Shown in pieces: positions 22,529-32,585 of a stretch of DNA of 64,000 bases (its first letter is position 1; every line of letters begins with the position of its first letter). The notes beneath the pieces are model-generated. The model saw only the letters and a program-made list of their open reading frames with translations, did no database searches and had not been told where the DNA came from. The position numbers were made by a program, and so were the translations under genes. This DNA comes from Symbiodinium kawagutii (Eukaryota > Sar > Dinophyceae > Suessiales > Symbiodiniaceae), in assembly GCA_009767595.1 (NCBI GenBank), contig VSDK01011733.1:72077-136076 (forward strand). The letters are read 5' to 3'.

Positions 22529-23066
22529 TATATCACCAACCATAATTTGGGGGTTCCCAATGACTTAAGGAACGACCGTGACTATAGTTGGTATATCCAT
22601 ACTATCGTTGGAGTTATTGTCCCTTATTCTGAACCGTTGACCGGTGGTTAAGCAACATTACCATTACCAAACATCTATCCCCACGTTCGCTGATTACTCA
22701 CGATTCTTAGCCCCCAAGCATTCCGAACCTGTGACCAATGATCAGCCATGATGAGCCATCTTATGAAACATGCATCAATCATTTTGATCCTTGAATCAAT
22801 TAAAGCTAATCTTCAATCATTCACTATGAGCCATAAATGAACCATTGACCAAACATTAATCATTGCGAACCTTTAATCAACCATGAACTAACCATTAGCC
22901 AACCATTTACCCATTATCAACCCCCTATTAACCAACCATTTATCCATGCATCAACCCACTATTAGCCAACCATTTGTACATGCATCAACCCACTATTGGC
23001 CAACCATGAACCATCCATTAACCGACCACTTGGGCCATTCTCAACGGTACGAACTTCGCGGCCCAG

Positions 23067-23141
23067 GCGGCACGGAGGCATTGCGTCTTCTTCCACAACG
23101 CGCCTTTGCGCGTCAGCGAGGCGGGGCCGCCCAGGTTTCGG
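23067..23141 (+). CDS. Candidate exon, 25 codons
   Basis: Acceptor GGCCCAG and donor CGG|GTGGTC bound AARRHCVFFHNAPLRVSEAG then PPRFR. Phase 0 at both ends, consistent with the exon before (21927-22028) and after (24191). GC-rich. It may lie just upstream of an RRM domain, but that is inference from position. Confidence 0.5.
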
Positions 23142-23228
23142 GTGGTCGTTGGAGCCAGGGCCCTGCCTAAGGCAGGGGCCAGGAGCTGAGCACCACCAGT
23201 GAGAGCTGGCAGTTCGAACTGCCAAGTC

Positions 23229-23307
23229 ATGAATCAGTTTTATTTGTAGACCGTCCATTTTTTGGGTTCCATGGCTGATGGACGGTTTATAAATAAAGCT
23301 GATTCAT
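23229..23307. mobile_element. Hairpin MITE-like element
   Basis: Two 30-bp arms (23229-23258 and 23278-23307) are reverse complements at 27 of 30 positions, beginning ATGAATCAG and ending CTGATTCAT. The loop is 19 nt. Confidence 0.7.
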
Positions 23308-23699
23308 TACTTGAGAACCCCTCATGGCTGTTTGTTAGTGTCACCATTCCGTCACTACCGTCCCCAGACAGCTAGACACGTAGTCACCGATGGTGTGCTG
23401 ATTCTGCAGGGTGCAGGGCTTGAATCTCAGCAGGCCTGTTTCGGCAAATGTTCGAGCCCCAATAATAGTGGTCACTTTCATCGATCACTATGACTTGCTG
23501 GGCCTTTCATGGACACGAATCCTTCTCAACATTTGCCATCTTTAAGCATCTTTAAGCATTTGAGGTTGGTACCATCGTTGAATCCCAACTAGTAAGCTAT
23601 TGAGCAGGCAAACTGGGGGTGGTTTATGAACCAATGGATCTACCATTGCCTATCAGCAATCATTACGTTCCCCATTATAATTGGTTATTATCCACTATT

Positions 23700-23805
23700 T
23701 GGTGGTTTCTCAAAATAGGGCCACCCAAAAATGGTTGGTTTTTTGCTACAAATGATTATTAATGGATGATATCTGGGGGGTCGCCAATGACTTGAAAAAG
23801 CCTCA
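23700..23805. mobile_element. M1 MITE-like element, copy 11
   Basis: It starts TGGTGGTTTCTCAAAATAGG; the right end is degenerate (GACTTGAAAAAGCCTCA). Confidence 0.6.
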
Positions 23806-24190
23806 CATGAACCCGAATCAGTTGGTGCTTACTATTGTTAACAGCCGGATCTACCATGAACGCAGCAACCTGTGCCACTGGTGCCATGGAATTAGTTCAG
23901 GGGTCCACCTTTCAGATTTCAGGGCGATTTACCGTGAAAAACGACCACCAACTAGTTATGAACTCATGAACCATTCGACCATTTATTAACCACCATCAAT
24001 CCACCATCATCCATCCACCACCAGCATTAAACACGATGATTAATCATCATCATACAAAGTTAGTAAACCACCATCTATGTATAACCACCATCATTAAACA
24101 CCATCATGCACCACCATCCATCCACCACCATCCATCCACCACCGGGAACTCCGCCTTCACCATCCCACAAGCTGTCCGAAGCCCCTACAG

Positions 24191-24234
24191 GCCACCCTGA
24201 AACGTTTCTTCGAGCGCGCCGGCAATGTGCGCAG
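24191..24234 (+). CDS. RRM-domain exon, first half of the domain (partial)
   Basis: Acceptor CCCTACAG, then ATLKRFFERAGNVR and two bases before a GC donor (CGCAG|GCAACT). With the exon at 26306 the phase matches (2+1) and gives a run typical of an RNA-recognition motif: helix 1 (LKRFFERAG), strand 2 (NVRRLRIF), then the RNP1-like GQSRGMG. RRM proteins bind single-stranded RNA, usually in nuclear RNA processing. The part before helix 1 and after RNP1 was not located. A GC donor is common in dinoflagellates. Confidence 0.55.
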
Positions 24235-24588
24235 GCAACTGGGGAACTGGGGAGGGAACTGGGGAACATGGCGAGCTGGATTTTTTTTGATATATTTTAT
24301 CAAGAGATTCAAAACTGTAGATATTTCTAATGATAATGATTAACTAATTGGTAGAAATCATACGTTCGTCCTTCAAACAATTGAACAAACATCCCAGCAA
24401 AGACTAGATTGGTAATCTGGGATGCTGACTAGGGTACCCGGGTATTGACCTTTGATGTCCTGGGTACCACTTGCAGTGATCTTCACATTGACTGGGTTCT
24501 GTATTTGCTGCCTGGTCGGTTTCTTGTACATAGACAATTGCCGCTGCCGAGTGCCAGTCAAGAAATACGCTCCATCTCGCCAGAACTG

Positions 24589-25218
24589 ATGGCCGGTTTG
24601 GAGGTGACCGTAGCTCTGCTGAGCGGCCGCAATTACACCTCGACCTATTCCCCCGACTTCAGCCTCCAGCAGTTGAAGGAAGAAGCAGAGACGCATCTGG
24701 AGGTCAAAATCAAACACCTCATTGGCGGCGATGGAGAGCCTTGGTCATTGGAGACCAGGCTCCAGGATGCCGACGTGGTCCCTGGAACGACGTTGAGTGC
24801 CGTTGTGGTGGACCAAGATGCCGAGGACGCAGAGGCTGCAGCCCGGTACGGCATCGTTGAGGCGGCGGACGCCGGAGACCTGGCGGCGGTGCGGGGGTGG
24901 CTGCGGCGGGACCCCGGGGCAGTGTTCCACCAGGACGACTTGGAGGACACGGCGCTGCACCATGCGGCGGAGAACGGCTGGGTGGAGATGGTGCAGCTGC
25001 TGCTGGCAGCCAAGGCGCCACTGGAGGAGATGAACGACGTGGGCAACCGGCCGCTCCACGATGCTGCCCGGCGAGGCCATGTGGAAGTCGTTCGGCTCCT
25101 GGTGGAAGCGAAAGCTCGGATCAACGTGGAGGGTTACAAATTGGAGACGCCGCTGCAGAAAGCAGAAAAAGCGGGCAACGATGAAGTCGTCCAATTTCTC
25201 AGAGCTGCTTCGGCCTAG
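24589..25218 (+). CDS. Ubiquitin-like plus ankyrin-repeat protein, 209 aa
   Basis: A single uninterrupted frame from MAGLEVTVALLSGR to a TAG stop. Residues 1-75 look like a ubiquitin-like beta-grasp domain, with hydrophobic strands, the LKEEAE helix and a TTLSAVVV end strand. Residues 86-207 form about four ankyrin repeats; clear cores are TALHHAAENGWVEMVQLLLA and RPLHDAARRGHVEVVRLLVE. Such proteins act as protein-binding scaffolds; the partner is unknown. GC-rich codons match flank exons. No dinoflagellate spliced-leader relic was seen upstream. The frame is open further upstream to an acceptor at 24476 (CTTGCAG); an exon starting there would join in frame to 24191-24234, so it could be an alternative last exon rather than a separate gene. 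Confidence 0.8.
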   Translation: MAGLEVTVALLSGRNYTSTYSPDFSLQQLKEEAETHLEVKIKHLIGGDGEPWSLETRLQDADVVPGTTLSAVVVDQDAEDAEAAARYGIVEAADAGDLAAVRGWLRRDPGAVFHQDDLEDTALHHAAENGWVEMVQLLLAAKAPLEEMNDVGNRPLHDAARRGHVEVVRLLVEAKARINVEGYKLETPLQKAEKAGNDEVVQFLRAASA

Positions 25219-26305
25219 GCGCCGGACCTGAGATTTTGACAGTGCATGCTGTCACATGTTACCTGCTACGTGGCATTTGTTTGACGCCAAAGTGGGAAGG
25301 CCTGTTGACATTGTGGCAGGGCCAGGCCTTGGTTGGTTTTCTCTTAAGGAACTTGGGGCCACACAGATACGCCGTCCCGTCTTTCCAGTTGGGAGATCTA
25401 GAGCTTGCCGCATTCAGCTCCGGCCAAAGCGTCGGATCTACCTTGACTCGCGGTGTGGCTCGAGAGAACCGGGTGAGGGCTCAGGACTGGTCAATGATGG
25501 TGATCCAACTCGTGGTAGTGATGCTGGTGCATGGTGGAACGTGATCGATAGCGGTTGCTGGTGGAATGTGACAATGGTGGTGGTTTCGTGAGTGGTGGTT
25601 GATCATCCATGAGCTGTAAATGTTTTCCAATGCCACTAGCAGTTAACGCTATTTCCCATGGGAAACATCAATACTACCAATCACCTAAGTACCACTAATT
25701 AAACCATTCATCAACAAATGAATTATGAACTAAAGCAGCAAAAATAATTCGCAATTAATTAATGGAGTTAATTGTTAGTCCATTAATCACCTCAATGCCA
25801 CTAATTAGATCTAATTCAGCCATTCATTGACCAATAGATTAACCACTGATAAGTTTAATTGGTATTCATAATGAGCTTCATCTTCCAAATAAGTTTAATT
25901 GGTATTAACTAATCTAATGAATTGACCAACGAAGGAATATTAATCTGGTTAATGAGCTGGTTAATTACCTTAGTAGCCATCATTAACCAACTAATTAACC
26001 AGCCGGTTAAGTTAATACCATTATTCATACCATTGATCAAGCTAATTCATGAGCCACTATCAACCACTATTGACCACTATTAGCCACTACTATTAGCCAT
26101 TCATTGACCATCAATGAACCAGTATTCTCCACTATTAACCATATTCTTAACCACTATTAACCATCATTAACCATTATTAACCACCATTGAACCATTATTC
26201 ACTACTATTAACCATCATTACATAACCATTATCAACCATCATTAACCATTCATTAACCACTGCTATTAGCCATCAACCCCTAGTTCTTCCACTGCCGCGC
26301 CGCAG
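25219..26305. repeat. 3' region of ankyrin gene and AACC-rich intron end
   Basis: A GGTGG-type tract follows the gene (25490-25600). Then 25650-26280 is almost continuous CATTAACC/CCACTATTAACC-type sequence that runs into the acceptor at 26305. Confidence 0.6.
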
Positions 26306-26362
26306 GCTGCGCATCTTCCAGGAGAATGGACAGTCCCGAGGGATGGGAGGGGAGCCTCAGCG
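26306..26362 (+). CDS. RRM-domain exon, RNP1 segment (partial)
   Basis: Acceptor GCCGCAG. The first base completes an Arg codon begun at 24234, followed by LRIFQENGQSRGMGGEPQ. GQSRGMG fits the RNP1 position of an RRM, where an aromatic residue would follow. The normal continuation (V-F core) is absent, so the true donor may lie a few bases after GGATGG, possibly a GA donor; the GT at 26363 is the alternative. Long tracts of opposite polarity lie on either side. Confidence 0.5.
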
Positions 26363-27570
26363 GTGGGGTTCTACTGCGGTGGTCGTCAAGGCACCAAGCA
26401 TTGGAAATGGTTGGTAAGTAGTGATTAAGGAGCTGGTTAGTAATGGTTAATAGGGGTGAATAATGGTTGATGATGATTCATAGTGGTTAAGAATGGTTGA
26501 TAGTGGTTAATAGTGGTTAAGAATATGGTTAATAGTCGTGAATAATGGTTCAATGATGGCTAATGATGGTTAATAACGGTTATGTAATGATGGTTAATAG
26601 TGGTGAATAATGCTTAATAATTTTTAATGATGGCTACTAAGCTGGTTAATTGGCTGGTTAATGTTGGCATGCTATGAATGATCCGCCCTATTCTTTTGAT
26701 AGGGCCTAAATAAACAATTCTTGATCGATTTTTTTGGGCCTCCGCTCATCAATTACGAAGACTACTTGGTTAATTAGGAATACTAGTTTTCAAGTACGAA
26801 GATAAATTGTCAGGTAGGAAGCAGAGGGCGCCTAATGAAACTGGATCTCAAGTGATCAATTGATCGTTTGAGGAACTTTCAATTACCAAATTCTTTGTAA
26901 TTCTTTGTAATTTTGTAGGAAAATGTGAGAGGCTTTATTTAGGTGGGGTAATAAACCAAATTATTCAGGTGACATTGAAGGCAGCCTCCTTCAGAATCTT
27001 TGTTTGGGTGGGGTGAATCCGTCCATCCAAGGCCATACCCTTGAAAAATGGGAAACAGAACTTTATTCGGTTGGAAAAAACATGGGGGCGAAAAAGTGGC
27101 AACTTATTTAGTTGGAGGGTATTATTTTTTAAGTGGCAATTTTATTTAGGGGGTATCGATAACATGTCCACAGTAAGAAGCTGGTAAACCAGCTGGCCAA
27201 TAAATAATTTCACTAGACCGTTCTTGTGAATTCTTGGTCTATCACAGTGAAATATCACAGAAAATCGATGGTTTGTTATGAATTTTTGGTAACTATCAAT
27301 TATCAAAGGCTAATTTCACTAATATCCCTGATTCGCACAAATCATTGGTAATATTTCATGATCGTTACTAGTAGCTTATTTCATCATTATTAATTATCAA
27401 TAGCTCATTTTGGTAGTAGCTCATTTTGGTCACCATCAACAAATAATTTCACTACCAATAGCACATTTCATTATCAATAACTCATTTCGGTCACTACTTC
27501 CTCTTATACTATCATTCGTTGGGGTTCTCCATGGTTCCTATCACAGATCTGCAGCAACGATCGCGCGCAG
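26363..27570. repeat. Intron with GGTT start mirroring the upstream AACC tract
   Basis: Bases 26400-26670 consist of GATGGTTAATAGTGG-type sequence, the complement of 25980-26280. The middle (26690-27170) is AT-rich with no repeats recognised; 27180-27530 has CATCAACAAATAATTTCAC-type words. No gene seen. Confidence 0.6.
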
Positions 27571-27673
27571 AGAAGTGCCCCAGTTCCACGGCGATCCTCC
27601 AGGTCTCTGCGAGTACATGACTCCCGAAGCCGCCTTGGCACGGGGCCTCACGGAGATCGGTGCGGGTCACCGG
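27571..27673 (+). CDS. Candidate exon, 34 codons
   Basis: Acceptor CGCGCAG and donor CGG|GTCACC bound EVPQFHGDPPGLCEYMTPEA then ALARGLTEIGAGHR. The motif VPQFHGDP recalls the start of gag-like proteins of algal Copia retrotransposons, but no further gag or pol sequence is present, so this is only a resemblance. GC-rich. Confidence 0.45.
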
Positions 27674-27758
27674 GTCACCGGGGCCACAACGAAGGCTTGT
27701 GATCCTGGCCGCCATGACACGGCACGACCGAGCAGTTGGAAGGTGAAGTTTTGGGATA

Positions 27759-27965
27759 TGGCGAGCGACCGGGTCAAGCAGTTGACCAACCAACTAATGG
27801 TTACAACTCCATTAATAATGGTTACTAATAGGCTATAACCAACAATAATAGGGAGTGTAACAGCTATATGGCGAGCTGGGTCAAGCAGTTAACCAAACCA
27901 CGGCTTCCTGGGGGATAAGTTCACCAAGAATTTCATATGGAAAACAGCCTGGTTAATCATGTTAG
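27759..27965. mobile_element. M2-like elements, two degenerate copies
   Basis: TGGCGAGCGACCGGGTCAAG (27759) and TGGCGAGCTGGGTCAAGCAG (27869) are left ends. Right ends are poorly preserved; GAAAACAGCCTGGTTAAT near 27940 matches the core. Confidence 0.45.
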
Positions 27966-28274
27966 GCGAGTCGATTGATAATCCTCTCGTGGATTAATCT
28001 GATGAATTGTCGATCCATGGTGCATTTTCTAGCAACCACCAGGTTAAACTACGCTAGTCGGGTAGTCAAGCAAACATCAGATCTCATGATCGGAAAGTGT
28101 TTCTCTTCGGAAACAGCAAGTGGTTTTACCCGTCGGAAACAAAAATCACGCGCAGGGTGGCAATATGTCACACCTACTGGGGGGATACCATGAGAGTTCC
28201 TGATCTAGTTGGATGATCCAATGGATTACACTCGGGTAGCAATCAACATCACCATTTCCAACAGGTAAGTAATC

Positions 28275-28395
28275 TACTTGGAGGTTAGCATCCGCACTTA
28301 CTAACTAGGTACCAATCATGGTCAAGAACGGGGTTAGTTCAGCTATCTTATAGGGTTTATCACAATGGTCATGATCCCCGCTGCACGTCCAAGTA
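28275..28395. mobile_element. M6 MITE-like element, copy 3
   Basis: The left end is CTTGGAGGTTAGCATCC-like and the right end CGCTGCACGTCCAAGTA; inner GGGTTAGTTCAGCTATCTTA is shared with 62143. Confidence 0.45.
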
Positions 28396-28675
28396 TATGT
28401 GGTGGATTATCCAGCCAGATATGTTAGGTTACCAGAGGGTAGTATGACCTGACTCGTGTTCCACGGAGATAGCTGATGATAATTGCATGCACTACGGTTG
28501 ATATACAAGAATTTGGATTATTACTCGGCAAACTAACCTGCAAGTTGAACATCCATCATTTATAGCCAGTTAATCTATGAAAAAGGTTGATTTTTAGCAT
28601 CTGGGCTAGGTAACCAGAGTGTAGTTACATGTATAATCCTAGTGTCTGAACACCAATGATTCTAAGGTGGTTTCT

Positions 28676-28768
28676 CAAAATAGGGGTACCCCCCAATCAT
28701 TTGGGCTATCAACCATTTATAGCAACAAACCAACTATTCTTCGGGTCCCCTACTTTGAGAAACGACGA
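28676..28768. mobile_element. M1 MITE-like element, copy 12
   Basis: The ends are GGTGGTTTCTCAAAATAGGG and CCCTACTTTGAGAAACG. Confidence 0.6.
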
Positions 28769-29040
28769 TGTGATAATCACACAGGGGCTCGGCCATGTTA
28801 GTGACCAGGGTTTCTTTCAACCTCGTGATCATCATGCACCGCCGCAAAATTTTGGTACCAAACAATGTTTAATTATTAGGAACCAAGGAACCCGAATAGT
28901 TGTGTTTTGATAACAATGGTCAATGATTGACCGAGCGAGTCACAACAATGGCTATATAATCTATTTAGTCAGTAATTGTCATTTATTTACATTTTTTGAT
29001 CAATCATCTTTATTTTTAGATAAGATCAGTTGTGATCAAT

Positions 29041-29128
29041 ATTAACCATCAATACTAAGCAACTATAATAGGGAAAACAGCCTGGTTAATGATGGGAACC
29101 AGGGGGACTAAGGGTTTTGACCCACAGC
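29041..29128. mobile_element. M2 element, 5' truncated, with 14-bp flanking direct repeats
   Basis: It contains TAATAGGGAAAACAGCCTGG and ends in GGTTTTGACCCACAGC. CAGTTGTGATCAAT occurs immediately before it (29027-29040) and again at 29129-29142. Confidence 0.55.
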
Positions 29129-29229
29129 CAGTTGTGATCAATCAACAACGGCTTTATCTTGACACATGAAAGTGACCAAAGCGCATTTTTCAACGCTCGG
29201 GCTCCGGGCTCAAGTGGGTTGTTTTTCAA

Positions 29230-29285
29230 CCCAGATCGATCCGTGTCTCGGTGGAGTTTCGGCGGTGGCTGTGGATCGATCTGGG
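29230..29285. repeat. Hairpin with 13-bp perfect arms
   Basis: CCCAGATCGATCC (29230-29242) and GGATCGATCTGGG (29273-29285) enclose a GC-rich loop. Confidence 0.65.
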
Positions 29286-29845
29286 CTTAATGAATGTATC
29301 AACTGTTCAGCTAATGAACAGTGGATCAACTGTTGAACTAATGGGATCACAATTGTATACTCAACAGTTTAATAATGAATGGGATCATTAGTTGAACAGC
29401 GGATCGAACACCTTTTTGGAATCCATTGTTCAACTAATGATTGTGGGGGGGGGGGGACGAAGCATCAACCATCAACTAATATCTGTTAGATTCAACAAAC
29501 AATAGACAATGGGTTTGTGGCTTCAATACGGGTTGATGCTTGATGAAGCTTGGCAGAACTGGATCATGTGAATTCACAGCTATTGATAGCCAGATAGATA
29601 AGAACACATGCTACCAACTATCAATGGATTACTATCATCAATGCTCCTTGAGATTTTGGGTGTTCAAAACCAATCATGGTGGTATAAGGGTCTATTAATC
29701 ATCCTTGTTGTTGGATACTTGACCAAGAGTTTCTTGGTTTGCTGATACCTGCCGGTATCTGGCCTTCTTGGGTTTCAGATTTTGTATCGTATCACAGTGG
29801 TACTAGGGATGAACTGTGGTACTATGGTGTGCTTCAAAATGTAGC

Positions 29846-29943
29846 CTGGTTGGTGGTTTTGAGCACTTTTTGTTTTCTCTTGTAATCAACAAATGGTTGG
29901 TTGACAAGCACATGTTTGATATGGGGTGGTTCGAGCACCAACT
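29846..29943. mobile_element. M3 MITE-like element
   Basis: The left end is CTGGTTGGTGGTTTTGAGCA and the right end GGTGGTTCGAGCACCAACTG; the core is GGTTGACAAGCACATG. Confidence 0.65.
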
Positions 29944-30969
29944 GCTTTATAGGTCCTTTTTTGCATCGTGACAAAACATTTTAACATCTTGTTGTTATCT
30001 TGTTGTTGAGGCTCACGCTGACGAGGATCTTGATCATCAGCATGACCATCTGGATCTTCATGACCTTTTTCAAAGCATATCAGTAGGCTTGTGATCTTTA
30101 TGACCAAAACATTGCCAAGGATAGGCTATCATTAGGATGTCTATCATTAGGGTGAGCACCATTGCTGCCTATACTCTCTTTACTAGCAGTTGACCACATA
30201 TCATACTATCAATCATGAGCGTTGACATTATTTCGCTGGTATGCTTGAAGGAAGCTACCCAAAATATCTTGGCGGTTGGCCCTCAAAGTCACCATAGTCA
30301 CATCGGTGTAACCATTTGGGGACAGAAGGGTGAATAATGTTGATTCACATAAACCAACATTAGTCATTTTAGTCTAGTGATAAACCAACCATTTTTTGGG
30401 GGTTCCATTTGAAGATTGCCCATTTGAAGACTGGTTTGCAACGGGCAAAATTGATTTAACTTTAGTTGACCTTGAGAAGCCCTCTCTCACTTGAGGTTTG
30501 AGATCTGTTTGATGCGCACATTACACCACTTGGCATGCGGTGCCAACTCATCGATGCAAACAGTTGTACACTGCAGACCGATAATGATCCTGAATGATCC
30601 TGATTCTCAAATCTTTCAGACCAACCAACCGACCAACCAACCCATATTTAACAACCATACCCAGCCACTAACCAATGTTAAGCTAAACCAACCAACCTTA
30701 AACCAACCAACCAATATTAAGCTAAACCAACCATCCAGTATTAACAACCAACCAAACTGGTGATTGCAACCATTGCCGACCAAGCAGTTGAAACCATTAC
30801 CAACCTGTGTTAAGCTAAATCCTCAACTGAGAATTGTGACTACCAAGCCATCCTAGCTGGGATCCTCTACTGTAACCAATAGTCACCATTCTCGATCAGC
30901 CACCAGCATGAAAATCACAACTTTTATGATACCATGCGGTTGATTTCCTCATGAACCATCCTTCAGTGA

Positions 30970-31046
30970 CTGGCTGGTGGTTGGGAGGGAGCGAGGGGTA
31001 TCTCCATGCCCTTTTAAAGGGGGAGCGAGCAGCTACCAGGAGTGGC
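30970..31046. mobile_element. M5 MITE-like element, copy 2
   Basis: TTGGGAGGGAGCGAGGGGTA and CCTTTTAAAGGGGGAGCGAG match 61857-61944. It is the last MITE before the central block. Confidence 0.65.
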
Positions 31047-31127
31047 CGTTCACCAAATAATGTTGGTGGGATTCTCTATCATGATAACGGTCCCTTTTGT
31101 CAGCTCAGAACGTCAGGCCCTGCCATG

Positions 31128-31196
31128 TAACCGCCACACACCTGCCACACCCATGCCACACACCTGCCACACACCTGCCACACACCTGCCACATTC
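31128..31196. repeat. CCACACACCTG minisatellite
   Basis: CCACACACCTG/CCACACCCATG units repeat about six times. The same motif occurs on the opposite strand at 43765-44055. Confidence 0.75.
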
Positions 31197-31407
31197 ACAC
31201 CTAGTGCATTCCTGTTACGTGCCTGCTATATACCTGCCCATATGGCACGCGACTGTGAATATGATTTTATTACACTGAGTATGGCATAATTAGTTTGCTG
31301 CATGGAGAAGTATCAAACAATTGAATCCTTCTATCATTGACCACTGCAACTGAAAATTGTGATGCTGTGGGTCAAGCGGGTATGTTTCACACAATTAGTT
31401 CCACGCC

Positions 31408-32340
31408 ATGGGCCTGAACTATCTGGATATTTTTTCCGATGATGATGCAGAAAGAAACCCAGCTTCAGCGACCGAGAATGAGTCACAAAGCAACAGGTGC
31501 AATCCAGGTGCCATCAACTTTCTAGAGCATTTCGATGAGGTGGAGGAAGAAACTGTTGCTGTCACACAAGCGTGTGTTCCAGTGATCACCCCAGAAATCA
31601 TTACAAGTACTACTACTGGTTCTGACAAGCAAGACTCGGCAGGATTGGTTCAAATTGTAGGAAGGAAAAGGCCACAGGAAAAGAGACGGAGACGATGGTA
31701 CAATTCAAAGGGGTCCTTGGCAGATCGCAGATCTTGGAATCTGGACATGCAACTGAGAAGAGCCGAAAAGCGGGCAATCAGGACTGAGACTCAGGCAATT
31801 GCCTTGCTAGTCAATTTGAGCAAAAGATCAACACATCAAGCTTCCTTCAAATTATCCAGAGGGAAGAGGGGGGCCTTGTGCACTCGTCAAGGGCTTATCA
31901 AAATCAGGCAGTGCAAATTCAAAACCAAGGGCAACCGATTTGGAAACAAGTGGGGAATGGAGGATTTCTTGCGGGCTGCGTTCGGATCTGAATTTGGAAC
32001 TGGCAAGAAAATCTATCAACGCAACAGCCAAGCTCTTGCAACAGACATGTCGGGATCAACAGTCGCATATATGAGGGCGATAGTATGCGGATCAGTGCAG
32101 GCTAACCAAGCTCACTTGCTAGCGAGGGTATTCATGATGTGTCGCCAGCGTGCTCCCTTAGTGGCAGCTTTGAGGGAAGCTTGGGACGAGACTGGGCAAG
32201 AAGTGATAGTTGCTGGGCAAAAAGGCACTTGGCAGATCATCGTTGTAAAACACACGTTGATCATCACTTGGCCACCCACTGCCAGCGACAACCATCCTGT
32301 AATGATTCGCATCCCACTTGTATCTTGCCTTGCATTGCGA
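31408..32340 (+). CDS. Large unknown protein (central gene 1), exon 1, 311 codons
   Basis: It starts at ATGGGC (MGLNYLDIFSDDDAERN) with a favourable upstream context (CCACGCC) and ends CLALR at donor GTGCTA, phase 0. The first 95 residues are acidic and Ser/Thr-rich. A basic stretch KRPQEKRRRR follows, like a nuclear localisation signal, then a charged helical region and a Lys/Arg/Cys-containing segment (LSRGKRGALCTRQGLIKIRQ). A hydrophobic helix pair with AREAW-like composition closes the exon. The gene seems to run to 38391 on the + strand in at least seven exons. I recognise no enzyme domain. Codons are much less GC-rich than in the flank exons. Confidence 0.6.
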
Positions 32341-32585
32341 GTGCTATGTGTTTTTGTTCAGATCTATATGTTTGAGACAAAAAACTCTCAGAAATTTTGT
32401 TTCAGACTCAAACCATTTCAGTTACCTGGACTGGGTATACAACCCATGTTATCTGACAAGCGGAAGTTAAACGAATTATACCTCACGCGTACATGTATAT
32501 TACATAATAGAAATGAGGGCATGAGTTTGCACCACCAGAACAGCCGCCATCTTCGATAGGGTGTCAGTTGTTTGTCCCTGCTCAG

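Larger units (their letters stand above)
22029..23066. repeat. Intron with two M1 copies and AACC end
   Basis: Two M1 copies (22089-22191, 22439-22528) lie in the first half, a partial M1 end near 22540, then AACC-rich sequence from about 22800 to 23035. No gene seen. Confidence 0.55.
23142..24190. other. Intron with hairpin MITE, M1 and AACC end
   Basis: It contains the GC hairpin CCCTGCCTAAGGCAGGG (23161-23177), a 79-bp hairpin element (23229-23307) and M1 (23700-23805). The end (23985-24140) is CACCATCCATCC/AACCACC-rich. Confidence 0.5.
27674..31407. other. MITE-rich stretch before the central block
   Basis: It holds M2-like ends (27759-27965), M6 (28275-28395), an M4-type end (28405-28440), M1 (28676-28768) and M2 (29041-29128). 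Hairpin 29230-29285, repeats of CAACTGTTCAACTAATG (29289-29440), M3 (29846-29943), an AACC tract (30620-30900), M5 (30970-31046) and a CCACACACCTG minisatellite (31128-31196) complete it. No exon could be supported. Confidence 0.5.

Noticed and set aside
24240-24600. Relic of the dinoflagellate spliced leader upstream of the ankyrin gene
   Set aside because: No match to the TTTTGGCTCAAG end of the leader was seen, so retroposition of a trans-spliced mRNA is not shown.
24645-25194. Minus-strand frames of 149 and 159 codons
   Set aside because: They mirror the GC-rich ankyrin gene; the + strand has clear ankyrin repeats.
31047-31407. Terminal inverted repeats at the edges of the central block
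   Set aside because: I compared about 300 bases at each edge by eye and found no convincing matching ends or target duplication.
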